Below are positions 29,262-37,493 of a stretch of DNA of 64,000 nucleotides, piece after piece. Positions within the stretch are counted from its first letter, which is position 1, and every line of letters begins with the position of its first letter. Both the position numbers and the translations under genes were made by a program. This stretch comes from G963664935 sp963664935 (GTDB lineage: Bacteria > Pseudomonadota > Gammaproteobacteria > Methylococcales > G963664935), in NCBI GenBank assembly GCA_963664935.2, contig CAXXSE010000006.1:930001-994000 (forward strand), read 5' to 3'. Under the pieces are notes generated by a model that worked only from the letters and a program-made list of their open reading frames with translations, made no database searches and had not been told where the DNA came from.

Positions 29262-30347
29262 ATGACAGATCCAGAGCAATATCGTCTTGTTGAAACCCGT
29301 TTACAGGAAAAGCTTCCGGGTAGTGTGACCCAATGTAATCTATGCCTGTGGCGCTGTAAAATCAAACATGGTCAGCGGGGGTTTTGTCAGGCCCACGTGA
29401 ATCGTAGCGGTACCCTATACAACCTGTCGTACGGAATCCTGTCATCCATTGATATCGATACCATCGAAAGCAAGCCGGTAAAACATTTTCGACCCGGCAC
29501 ACGAGTATTATCCGTCGGCAGTTTTGGATGTAACTTCCGTTGTGGAGGCTGCCACAATTTGGAAATATCGTGGGGAGTCAAAGCCTTGGATGACCTAGCG
29601 AAAGGTCAGTCGAAACAAGCCTGGGTGACGCCTCATTCGTTGATTGAAACGGCACAACGAGCCGGTGTACAAGGTATCGCCTTTACTTACTCTGAACCGG
29701 CGGTCTGGTTGGAGTATGTTATCGATGCGAGTAAATTGGCGCATGAGGTGGGTTTATACACCGTTTACGTTTCCAACAGTTATATTAGCGATGAAGCCTT
29801 GGAGTTGGTCGCGCCCTATATCGATGTGCTGTGTTCAGACATCAAAAGCATGCGCGATGATTTTTATCAGGAAATCTGTCGCCCGGCAAGGGTTAAACAG
29901 ATCCTACATGCCATCAAAAAAGCACATGAATTGGGCATCCATGTCGAAACACGCACCAATATCATACCGGGGAAGAACGATGACCCTGATGAGCACTTCG
30001 AAATTGCTTGCTGGGTTCGGGATAACCTCGGTGAGGAGAGTCCTTGGCATATTACCCGGTTTTTTCCCGCCTATAAGTTAAGTGACATTCCGGCAACTCC
30101 GGAGTCTTCGCTGTTCGAAGCGCGGGACGCGGCGGAACGCGCGGGGCTGAAGAATATATACGTTTATAACGATAAGGGTTGCGATTGCGCGAAGGAGAAT
30201 AGTCCGATTGAGCATTATTTAGACCGTAGCGATGCGGACGTGCATCAAATCAAAAAATGTCCCGTAAGTTGTTGTGGCGATGAAGGTGTGTTATTAAAGA
30301 AATACGAAAAGAACGTCGATAATTTAAGTTCGGAGGTCAGGAACTAG
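29262..30347 (+). CDS. AmmeMemoRadiSam-system radical SAM enzyme (AmrS-like)
   Basis: This 361-residue radical SAM protein has an N-terminal four-Cys segment (QCNLCLWRCKIKHGQRGFC) and the CxxxCxxC cluster in FGCNFRCGGCHNLEIS. The SAM-binding strand and the barrel follow (GIAFTYSEPAVWLEYVIDAS). A Cys-rich tail (KGCDCAKENS and KKCPVSCCGDEG) ends the protein. This matches the AmrS enzymes that normally sit with AMMECR1 and MEMO genes. Neither partner is in the window. The IS ends 69 bases upstream, so the native promoter may have been displaced. It is followed by yggX after two bases, suggesting co-transcription. Confidence 0.8.
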   Translation: MTDPEQYRLVETRLQEKLPGSVTQCNLCLWRCKIKHGQRGFCQAHVNRSGTLYNLSYGILSSIDIDTIESKPVKHFRPGTRVLSVGSFGCNFRCGGCHNLEISWGVKALDDLAKGQSKQAWVTPHSLIETAQRAGVQGIAFTYSEPAVWLEYVIDASKLAHEVGLYTVYVSNSYISDEALELVAPYIDVLCSDIKSMRDDFYQEICRPARVKQILHAIKKAHELGIHVETRTNIIPGKNDDPDEHFEIACWVRDNLGEESPWHITRFFPAYKLSDIPATPESSLFEARDAAERAGLKNIYVYNDKGCDCAKENSPIEHYLDRSDADVHQIKKCPVSCCGDEGVLLKKYEKNVDNLSSEVRN

Positions 30348-30349
30348 AA

Positions 30350-30640
30350 ATGCCAAGAAAAGTAGAGTGTGTTGTTTTAAAGAAACAAGCGGAAGGTCTG
30401 GAAAAACCCTTGCACCCAGGTGAATTGGGTAAACGAATTTTTGAAAACGTTTCCAAAGAAGGCTGGAAACAGTGGCTCGAACGGTTAACGACCATCATTA
30501 ATGAAAACGGTCTTAATACGGCGGACATTGGAAGTATCGAATTGATCGAAAAACATATGCGGGGTTTTTTCTTTGGAGAAGGTGATTACGGTCATCTGCC
30601 CGCGGGTTTCCAGCCGCCAGGTGGTGGTGGTAAAAAATAG
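30350..30640 (+). CDS. yggX: Fe(2+)-trafficking/oxidative damage protection protein YggX
   Basis: This 96-residue protein has the YggX features: MPRKVECVVLKKQAEGLE with the single conserved Cys, HPGELGKRIFENVSKEGW, then WLERLTTIINENGLN and 'EHMRGFFFGEG' (here KHMRGFFFGEG). YggX helps protect and repair Fe-S enzymes under oxidative stress. It starts two bases after the radical SAM gene, which itself uses an Fe-S cluster. In E. coli it follows mutY; here the upstream gene is different. Confidence 0.92.
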   Translation: MPRKVECVVLKKQAEGLEKPLHPGELGKRIFENVSKEGWKQWLERLTTIINENGLNTADIGSIELIEKHMRGFFFGEGDYGHLPAGFQPPGGGGKK

Positions 30641-30797
30641 GGTTAAGCTAGGAGGCTGATGAAAATCCACTCATAATTCTTCCAATAATTGATCCCGTTT
30701 CCGTTCCGCTTTCTTGGCGGTCGAAAACGCGATCTTTCGTTTAGATTGAACCGATTGACCCAGGGTATTCTAGTGAAATACAGGATAGGAGATACCG

Positions 30798-31010
30798 ATG
30801 TCGATTAAATACGAATGGGTTATTTACTGGAGCGATGAAGATGAGTCCTTTGTCGTAGAAGTCCCGGAACTACCCGGGTGCATGGCCGATGGGGAAGCTT
30901 ATGAGGAAGTAGTGACTAATGCGAAAAGAGTTATCCAAGAGTGGATCGAGACTGCCCGTGAACTTGGCAGGCACGTGCCGGAGCCAAAGGGACGGTTAAT
31001 GTATGCGTAA
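30798..31010 (+). CDS. HicB-like antitoxin-type protein, without a HicA neighbour
   Basis: This 70-residue protein (YEWVIYWSDEDESFVVEVPE, then LPGCMADGEAYEEVVTNAKR and VIQEWIETARELGR) has the truncated RNase-H-like fold of HicB antitoxins: three strands, 'LPGC', and the E-A-x2-N/NA helix. It lacks the C-terminal DNA-binding helix. No HicA-type toxin lies within 1 kb on either side, so it is an orphan of the UPF0150 type. It has an AGGAG ribosome binding site. Confidence 0.75.
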   Translation: MSIKYEWVIYWSDEDESFVVEVPELPGCMADGEAYEEVVTNAKRVIQEWIETARELGRHVPEPKGRLMYA

Positions 31011-31093
31011 CGGATAATCATTCTAGAACCAACACCTTGAGCTGAAAAACTTACTATTCGAACTCTCTATCAACATATCTGATAATTCGGGCA

Positions 31094-31876
31094 ATGCGTC
31101 TGTTAGAGGGTAAACAAGCCTTGGTTTGTGGAAGCAGCCAGGGAATTGGCAAAGCGATTGCGCTTCATTTCGCGAATTTAGGCGCGGAACTGACCCTTTT
31201 AGCTCGCAACGCCACTGCGTTGCAAGCAGTATCGGATCAACTGAGCACGGAACAGGGTCAAAACCACGGATATTTTACCGCCGACTTTTCCAATCCCAAT
31301 CAGTTGAAACAAGCATTGACCGACGGCTTACGCGGGAAATCCGTTAATATTCTCGTCAACAATACGGGTGGGCCACCAGGTGGCATTATCCACGAGGCCG
31401 ATCCGGAAGAGTTCATGGACGCCTTTTCACAGCACTTGATCTGCAATCAGTTACTTGTGAGTTCGGTTCTTAAAGGCATGAAATTCAAAAGATACGGAAG
31501 GATAATTAATATTATTTCAACTTCGGTGAAGCAACCGTTACCTGATCTCGGTGTGTCCAACACCATTCGGGGCGCCGTTGCCAGTTGGTCTAAAACATTG
31601 GCGGGGGAGCTGGCGCCTTTTGGAATTACCGTGAATAATGTTTTGCCAGGGGCCACCGACACGGCAAGACTGGCATCGATTCTTGACATCAAAGCAAAAA
31701 AACTGAACAAATCCGTTGAAGAGGTTGCCGAAGAAATGAAACAATCTATCCCGATGGGGCGGTTTGCGCGGCCTGAAGATATAGCATATGCCGTAGGGTT
31801 TTTGGCATCGGACCTCGCATCTTATGTGACCGGTATAAATCTACCGGTGGATGGTGGGCGAATCGCCGGTTTGTAA
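31094..31876 (+). CDS. SDR-family oxidoreductase at the head of the kynurenine operon
   Basis: This 260-residue short-chain dehydrogenase/reductase has the Rossmann motif ALVCGSSQGIGKAIALHFA, the NNTGGPPGG segment (NNAG equivalent) and a C-terminal 'ASYVTGINLPVDGG'. The classical YxxxK is replaced: the segment reads LGVSNTIRGAVASWSKTLAG, so Lys is kept but the catalytic Tyr position is not Tyr. This 'SNxxR' variant is a known SDR subgroup. Its substrate is unknown. It lies 116 bases before the aminomuconate-semialdehyde dehydrogenase gene on the same strand, so it may belong to the kynurenine operon or just be upstream of it. Confidence 0.82.
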   Translation: MRLLEGKQALVCGSSQGIGKAIALHFANLGAELTLLARNATALQAVSDQLSTEQGQNHGYFTADFSNPNQLKQALTDGLRGKSVNILVNNTGGPPGGIIHEADPEEFMDAFSQHLICNQLLVSSVLKGMKFKRYGRIINIISTSVKQPLPDLGVSNTIRGAVASWSKTLAGELAPFGITVNNVLPGATDTARLASILDIKAKKLNKSVEEVAEEMKQSIPMGRFARPEDIAYAVGFLASDLASYVTGINLPVDGGRIAGL

Positions 31877-31992
31877 ATAGTTGGTGGCCCTTTATTGTTG
31901 ACGATTTATGAAAGCTGGACACCATGTGGAAGGGATAAGTCCAACATTAAATCGCGGTAAACCGACAACCATAAACTGGTACAAAAGTTGTT

Positions 31993-33441
31993 ATGGAACA
32001 CATCGCCAACTACATCGATGGAAAACTTGTTCCACCCGCCGACGGCCGGTATCTCGAAAATATAGAACCGGCAGCGGGCTTATGTTATTCGATGGTACCG
32101 GATTCCCACAGTGTCGATGTGGATGCCGCCGTCGAGGCGGCGGAAAGAGCGTTCCCTCCCTGGGCCTCGACATCCGTAGATGATCGAGCGGAAATACTAC
32201 GGAAAATTGCTGATCGAATTACAGATAATTTTGAAGCACTAGCCTTAGCGGAATCGATTGATACGGGCAAACCCTTGAGTGTCGCACGGCAAGTTGATAT
32301 TCCAAGAGCCTACACCAACTTTCAATTTTTTAGCTCCGCCATCCAGCATTTTGTTTCAGATTCCCATGGAATGGGGGCTCAAGCGATGAATTATACCGTC
32401 TATACACCCCTCGGCGTGGTGGCTTGCATCTCCCCCTGGAATCTCCCGCTTTATCTTTTTACCTGGAAAGTCGCTCCCGCGCTCGCTGCCGGGAATACCG
32501 TGGTCGCCAAACCCTCGGAACTTAGTCCAATGACTGCTTTTCTGCTATCAAACATTTGTATTGAGGTAGGTTTGCCCCCAGGTGTTCTAAACATCGTCCA
32601 CGGCTTGGGTTCGCGAGTAGGTCAAAGGCTTGTAGAGCATCCCAAAGTACAAGCTGTTTCATTTACTGGCGGCACTAAAACTGGGAAAAAAATTGCCGAA
32701 ATCGTTGGCCCTTTATTCAAAAAATTTTCCCTGGAATTAGGCGGGAAAAATCCCAATATTATTTTTGAAGATTGTGATTTCGACCGGGCTCTGGAGACTA
32801 CCGTCCGCTCTTCATTTTTTAATCAAGGACAGGTCTGCCTATCCGGTTCGCGTATTTTTATTGAAAGACCACTTTTCGATACCTTTAAAAATGAATTTGT
32901 ACTCCGAGCAAAAGCCTTACAGGTTGCCGATCCGTTATCTGAAACCTGCACCCAGGGCGCGCTAATTTCCGAGAACCACCTGCAAAAAGTGCTCTCCCAC
33001 ATCAAACTGGCTCAAAAAGAAGGCGGTGAAATCCTGACCGGTGGACAACGGGTCTTTCTAAAAGGGCGCTGCGAAAAGGGATTTTTCGTCGAACCTACCA
33101 TAATAATGGGACTACCGTCTAATTCCCGTACCAACCAGGAAGAGATATTCGGACCTGTAGTGACTTTGACACCCTTCGAAACCGAAGACGAAGTCGTTGA
33201 GTACGCCAATAGCACGGCCTATGGCTTGTCTGCGTCCATTTGGAGTAACAATATCAAACGCTGCCATCAACTTTCCAATCGAATCCAGTCCGGCGTAATC
33301 TGGATTAATTGTTGGATGGTTCGAGATTTGCGCACACCGTTCGGTGGGATGAAACAGTCGGGGGTAGGCCGGGAAGGCGGATTTGAAACCCTTAAATTTT
33401 TTTCCGAAACTAAAAATATCTGTATTTATACGGGAGGCTAA
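31993..33441 (+). CDS. nbaE: 2-aminomuconate-6-semialdehyde dehydrogenase
   Basis: This 482-residue aldehyde dehydrogenase oxidises 2-aminomuconate semialdehyde to 2-aminomuconate with NAD+. The family residues are visible: Asn in SPWNLPLYLFTWKVAP, the NAD segment SFTGGTKTGKKIA, Glu in FSLELGGKNPNIIFED and nucleophile Cys in FFNQGQVCLSGSRIF. The exact substrate is inferred from the neighbouring genes (deaminase, dioxygenase, ACMS decarboxylase) as well as similarity to this ALDH group. It is followed six bases later by the deaminase. Confidence 0.88.
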   Translation: MEHIANYIDGKLVPPADGRYLENIEPAAGLCYSMVPDSHSVDVDAAVEAAERAFPPWASTSVDDRAEILRKIADRITDNFEALALAESIDTGKPLSVARQVDIPRAYTNFQFFSSAIQHFVSDSHGMGAQAMNYTVYTPLGVVACISPWNLPLYLFTWKVAPALAAGNTVVAKPSELSPMTAFLLSNICIEVGLPPGVLNIVHGLGSRVGQRLVEHPKVQAVSFTGGTKTGKKIAEIVGPLFKKFSLELGGKNPNIIFEDCDFDRALETTVRSSFFNQGQVCLSGSRIFIERPLFDTFKNEFVLRAKALQVADPLSETCTQGALISENHLQKVLSHIKLAQKEGGEILTGGQRVFLKGRCEKGFFVEPTIIMGLPSNSRTNQEEIFGPVVTLTPFETEDEVVEYANSTAYGLSASIWSNNIKRCHQLSNRIQSGVIWINCWMVRDLRTPFGGMKQSGVGREGGFETLKFFSETKNICIYTGG

Positions 33442-33446
33442 TCGGG

Positions 33447-33869
33447 GTGGAGAATGGTCGTGTAGACTCTGGCAAAGCGCCCGAACCCGTCGGAGCATAC
33501 CCCCATGCGCGTCGCGTCGGTAATTTGCTTTTTCTGTCGGGGGTGGGGCCTCGGCAACGCGGTTCAAAGCAAATTCCAGGGGTTGAATTGGACGGCCAGG
33601 GCAATATTCTTTCTTATGATATCGAAACCCAATGTCATGCTGTTTTCGAGAATGTACGCCTTATCCTGGAAGACGCCGGATTTAAGTGGGACGACCTTGT
33701 GGATATCACGGTTTTTTTAACCGATCTAAACAACGATTTTTCGGTCTATAACAGAGTCTACGCTGAATATTTCACCACCAATCAACCCTGCCGGACAACG
33801 GTCGAAATATCGAAGCTTCCGACTCCGATTGCTATCGAACTGAAGTGTATTGCTACCTTAGGAGGTTAA
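33447..33869 (+). CDS. nbaF: 2-aminomuconate deaminase (RidA/YjgF family)
   Basis: A GTG start at 33447 lies nine bases after GGGAGG. The 140-residue RidA-family protein has GAYPHARRVGNLLFLSGVGP, a central FENVRLILEDAGFKWDDLVD with the family helix, and ends with CRTTVEISKLPTPIAIELKC (the Arg and Glu of the imine-binding site). In this context it should deaminate 2-aminomuconate to 4-oxalocrotonate. It overlaps nothing; its stop is six bases before the dioxygenase start codon, whose RBS lies inside its 3' end. Confidence 0.85.
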   Translation: MENGRVDSGKAPEPVGAYPHARRVGNLLFLSGVGPRQRGSKQIPGVELDGQGNILSYDIETQCHAVFENVRLILEDAGFKWDDLVDITVFLTDLNNDFSVYNRVYAEYFTTNQPCRTTVEISKLPTPIAIELKCIATLGG

Positions 33870-33874
33870 ATGTC

Positions 33875-34402
33875 ATGAGAGATTTAAAGCCCCTAAACTT
33901 TCAAAAATGGATCGATGATCACCGCCATCTATTGAAACCACCGGTCTGTAATAAACTGGTGTTTGAAGATGCGGAATTCATCGTCATGGTTGTCGGCGGA
34001 CCCAATTCCCGAAAAGATTACCATTATGACGAAGGCGAGGAATTTTTCTACCAAGTCGAGGGGAACATGGTTTTGAAGATTATGGCGAATGGGCACCCAC
34101 AAGATGTCCAAATCAATCAGGGTGAGATATTTCTACTTCCGCCACGGCTACCGCATTCGCCCCAACGCTTTGAAAATACGGTCGGCTTGGTGATTGAACG
34201 CAAGCGACGGCCGGAAGAAAAAGATGGATTGCTTTGGTACTGCGATAATTGCTCAAACCTTCTCTACGAAGAATATTTTCCGCTTAAAAACATAGAAACC
34301 GACCTTCCGCCGGTGTTTGATCGATTTTATTCGAGCCTTGATAATCGAAGCTGTAAGCAGTGCGAAACAGTGATGGAGGTTCCTAGTCAAGTACCAGGAT
34401 AA
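33875..34402 (+). CDS. nbaC: 3-hydroxyanthranilate 3,4-dioxygenase
   Basis: The start at 33875 follows GGAGG at 33861-33865; the longer frame from 33845 is not needed. The 175-residue cupin enzyme opens the ring of 3-hydroxyanthranilate to ACMS. The iron ligands are in DYHYDEGEEFFYQVEGNMVL (His and Glu) and LPPRLPHSPQRF (His). The bacterial-type second metal site is present as CDNCSNLLYEEYF followed by CKQCETVMEV. The last base of its stop is shared with the ACMSD start (TAATG). Confidence 0.92.
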   Translation: MRDLKPLNFQKWIDDHRHLLKPPVCNKLVFEDAEFIVMVVGGPNSRKDYHYDEGEEFFYQVEGNMVLKIMANGHPQDVQINQGEIFLLPPRLPHSPQRFENTVGLVIERKRRPEEKDGLLWYCDNCSNLLYEEYFPLKNIETDLPPVFDRFYSSLDNRSCKQCETVMEVPSQVPG

Positions 34403-35412
34403 TGTTCAAAATTGATATCCATACCCATATTTTGCCGGAAAACTGGCCCGATCTTCGCGATAAATATGGTTATGGAGGTTTTGTCCAGCTTCAACATTGC
34501 GCACCGGGTTGCGGACGGCTGATCAAGGACGGCACGCTTTTCCGTGAAATCCAAAGCAATTGCTGGGATGCTAAAACCCGTATGAATGAGTGTGAAAGCT
34601 TAGGCGTTCACGTACAAGTTCTTTCCACCGCCCCAGTCATGTTCTGTTATTGGGCGAAACCCAAACACACTTTGGACCTTTCCAAGTTACTCAATGACCA
34701 TATCGCCGGGGTTGTGGCTCAGTATCCCAAACGGTTTTTGGGTTTGGGTACGTTGCCAATGCAGGATGCGGACCTCGCGGTGAAGGAATTGGAACGTTGT
34801 GTTCGTGAATTGAATCTAGTGGGTATTCAAATAGGATCTCACGTAAATGAAGTTAATTTGAATGACCCACGTTTTTCCCCCATTTTCGAAGCCGCGGAGG
34901 ATTTAGGCGCCGCAATATTTGTCCACCCATGGCAAATGCTGGCTAAACAAAGAATGAAAGATTATTGGCTGGAATGGTTGGTTGGCATGCCCGCGGAAAC
35001 TTCCCTCGCCATCTGCTCGATGATTTTTGGCGGTATTTTCGAAAAATTTCCCAAATTAAGAGTGGCATTCGCCCACGGTGGCGGCGCTTTTCCCGCAGCT
35101 TTCGGCCGTATTCAACATGGTTTTGATGTGCGTCCCGACCTGTGCGCCGTGGACAATAAGATCGAGCCACGGGAGTATTTGGGTCATTTTTATATCGATT
35201 CATTGGTCCACGACCCGCGGATGTTGGAGTATCTAATCGATCTGGTAGGCGCCGAATCGATCGCCTTAGGATCCGATTACCCGTTCCCACTGGGTGAGCT
35301 TGCACCCGGAAAAATGATCGACGAAATGAGTTTGTCGTGCGATACGAAAAAGCAGCTGTTTCATAAGTCAGCCTTAAACTGGCTCGCCCTGGACATAGAT
35401 CATTTTCAGTGA
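34402..35412 (+). CDS. nbaD: 2-amino-3-carboxymuconate-6-semialdehyde decarboxylase (ACMSD)
   Basis: This 336-residue amidohydrolase-superfamily enzyme has the HxH pair in IDIHTHILPENW, a His in FVHPWQMLAK and another in FAHGGGAFPAAF, and the catalytic Asp in ALGSDYPFPLGEL. It removes CO2 from ACMS, directing flux away from quinolinate (NAD synthesis) and toward catabolism. It overlaps the genes on both sides, by one base upstream and by the GTGA at 35409-35412 downstream. Confidence 0.92.
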   Translation: MFKIDIHTHILPENWPDLRDKYGYGGFVQLQHCAPGCGRLIKDGTLFREIQSNCWDAKTRMNECESLGVHVQVLSTAPVMFCYWAKPKHTLDLSKLLNDHIAGVVAQYPKRFLGLGTLPMQDADLAVKELERCVRELNLVGIQIGSHVNEVNLNDPRFSPIFEAAEDLGAAIFVHPWQMLAKQRMKDYWLEWLVGMPAETSLAICSMIFGGIFEKFPKLRVAFAHGGGAFPAAFGRIQHGFDVRPDLCAVDNKIEPREYLGHFYIDSLVHDPRMLEYLIDLVGAESIALGSDYPFPLGELAPGKMIDEMSLSCDTKKQLFHKSALNWLALDIDHFQ

Positions 35413-36227
35413 GTATCGTCGATGTCGAGATCGGGGCAAGCGTTTTTCGAATAGATGCCGGAAATGTATTCGATCTATCCATTCCGCTATATTTTAAGGG
35501 CGAAGATCTCAATGCCTTCGGGATGCCTTCAGCGAAGTCCCGAATTGTCGAAAACGAATGGTTTGTCGGCGATACCGACCGTGGCGGCAGTTGCAATGTT
35601 GAGGAATATACATTGATCCCTCACTGCCAGGGCACCCATACCGAATGCGTCGGGCATATCGTGGATGAACCCATTACGATTGGTGAAACCCTGAAAGATG
35701 CATGGCTGCCCGCGACGGTCCTGAGTCTGGAAACCATAAAACCTGGAGATTGCATGGATCGCTATCCCTTTGGGAAGGAGAACGATGACGAAATTATCAC
35801 CAAAAATAGTGTGATAAAAGCACTCGATCAATTTCCGGATCAACGTTTTCAAAAAGCACTTATCATTCGTACGCTTCCCAACGATGCGTCCAAAAAAAAT
35901 CGGTGTTATACCACCGCGGCTTATTTTTCCAACGATGCGATGGAAGAAATAACTAAGCGCCCTACCCTGCATTTACTGGTGGATTTGCCGTCAATCGACC
36001 GCATGGAGGATGGTGGAAAACTCTCCAATCACCGTATATTCTGGCAAATTCCAAATGAACATCGGAACACAGCCAAAACACAGGTGTCTCCGAAAACCAT
36101 AACCGAACTGATATTTGTACCCGATCCGGTGGTTGATGGTTATTACCTGCTGAATCTGCAAATACCTCCTTTTATGACCGATGCGGCGCCCAGTCGCCCA
36201 CTGATCTTCCCAGTGGAAGCGCCATGA
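35409..36227 (+). CDS. Cyclase-family protein, likely kynurenine formamidase
   Basis: This 272-residue protein of the cyclase (KynB-like) family contains HCQGTHTECVGHIVDEPI, the metal-binding HxGTHx(D/E)xxxH pattern with Glu in place of the usual Asp. In the operon it should hydrolyse N-formylkynurenine to kynurenine and formate. It is longer than classical KynB (about 210 residues), with extra sequence in the middle and at the C-terminus, so a different substrate cannot be excluded. It starts at GTG inside the ACMSD stop and ends overlapping the kynureninase start. Confidence 0.8.
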   Translation: MSIVDVEIGASVFRIDAGNVFDLSIPLYFKGEDLNAFGMPSAKSRIVENEWFVGDTDRGGSCNVEEYTLIPHCQGTHTECVGHIVDEPITIGETLKDAWLPATVLSLETIKPGDCMDRYPFGKENDDEIITKNSVIKALDQFPDQRFQKALIIRTLPNDASKKNRCYTTAAYFSNDAMEEITKRPTLHLLVDLPSIDRMEDGGKLSNHRIFWQIPNEHRNTAKTQVSPKTITELIFVPDPVVDGYYLLNLQIPPFMTDAAPSRPLIFPVEAP

Positions 36228-37486
36228 AATTTGAGAACACCAAAGACTTCGCCGAGACTCTGGATCAAGAAGATACCCTGAAACATCATCGCGGCCGATT
36301 TCATCTTCCTAAAAACCCCAGTAACCAGGAACTAATTTATTTTTGCGGAAATTCATTAGGTCCGCAGCCTAAATCGGTGCGATCATCCATCGATGAGGTG
36401 CTTGACTCGTGGGAAAACAACGCGGTTGACGGCCATTTTTCGGGCTCGCACCCATGGTTTGCATACCACGAATTTCTCACCGGGAAATTGGCTCGAATCG
36501 TCGGTGCGCTCCCAAGCGAAGTGGTGGCGATGAATTCGCTGACCGTCAACCTCCACCTCATGATGGTAAGCTTTTATCGGCCTACGTCTGGCCGGTATAA
36601 AATACTGGTCGAGCAACAGGCTTTTCCTTCCGATCAATATGCCGTTGAGTCCCAAATCAAATTTCATGGTTTGGAACCTCGGAACGCCCTAATGGAAGTG
36701 TGTCCCCGCGATAGCGAGTTCACACTTCGAAGTGAAGATTTACTCGAATTGATTGACCGTGAGGGAAATCAAATTGCTCTGATTCTGCTTCCAGGCGTTC
36801 AATACTATACGGGTCAGGCCTTCGATTTCGCGGAGATTACCGATGCCGCGCATAAAAAGGGTTGCAAAGTAGGATTCGATTTGGCCCATGCCGCGGGCAA
36901 TTTAGTATTAAAGCTTCATGACTGGGGTGTCGACTTCGCGGTGTGGTGTTCCTACAAATATCTAAATGCCGGTCCAGGCGCCGTAGGCGGCTGTTTTGTT
37001 CATGAAAGGTACGGTGAACGATCCGATATTCCACGATTCGCCGGTTGGTGGGGGCACGATATAAACACCCGTTTTCAAATGCCACAACAGTTTTCAGGTA
37101 TTATCGGTGTGGAGGGCTGGCAGCTTAGTAACCCCCCTATCCTGTCCATGGCGCCGCTTTTGGCTTCGCTCGAAATCTTTGACGATGCGGGAATGGAAGA
37201 GCTTCGAACCAAATCCGAAATTTTAAGCGGTTTTTTAGAATTCCTTTTGTTGGACACATGTGCTGATCAAGTGTCGATTATCACCCCCCGGCGGGCTCAA
37301 GAGCGAGGATCTCAATTATCCTTGACCTTGCGGAATCGGGGCGAGCAAATTCGCAAAAAGCTCATTGACGCCGGTATTATCTGCGACTGGCGTGAACCAG
37401 ATGTCATGCGCGTATCACCGGCACCGCTATACAATCGCTTTTCAGAAGTTTTTGACTTCGTAAAGATTCTGCATTCGATTCTATAA
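36224..37486 (+). CDS. kynU: Kynureninase
   Basis: This 420-residue PLP enzyme cleaves 3-hydroxykynurenine to 3-hydroxyanthranilate and alanine. Motifs are YFCGNSLGPQPKSVRSSIDE, the Asp in VGFDLAHAAGNLVLKLHDWG, the PLP lysine in VWCSYKYLNAGPGAVGGCFV, and the GWWGHDINTRFQMPQQFSG block. The length is normal. The ATG overlaps the upstream gene by four bases. Confidence 0.94.
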   Translation: MKFENTKDFAETLDQEDTLKHHRGRFHLPKNPSNQELIYFCGNSLGPQPKSVRSSIDEVLDSWENNAVDGHFSGSHPWFAYHEFLTGKLARIVGALPSEVVAMNSLTVNLHLMMVSFYRPTSGRYKILVEQQAFPSDQYAVESQIKFHGLEPRNALMEVCPRDSEFTLRSEDLLELIDREGNQIALILLPGVQYYTGQAFDFAEITDAAHKKGCKVGFDLAHAAGNLVLKLHDWGVDFAVWCSYKYLNAGPGAVGGCFVHERYGERSDIPRFAGWWGHDINTRFQMPQQFSGIIGVEGWQLSNPPILSMAPLLASLEIFDDAGMEELRTKSEILSGFLEFLLLDTCADQVSIITPRRAQERGSQLSLTLRNRGEQIRKKLIDAGIICDWREPDVMRVSPAPLYNRFSEVFDFVKILHSIL

Positions 37487-37493
37487 GGCTGTC

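Noticed and set aside
30660..30760. Minus-strand C-terminal frame (KRKIAFSTAKKAERKRDQLL)
   Set aside because: No start codon and preceded closely by a stop; perhaps a remnant, but no family could be recognised.
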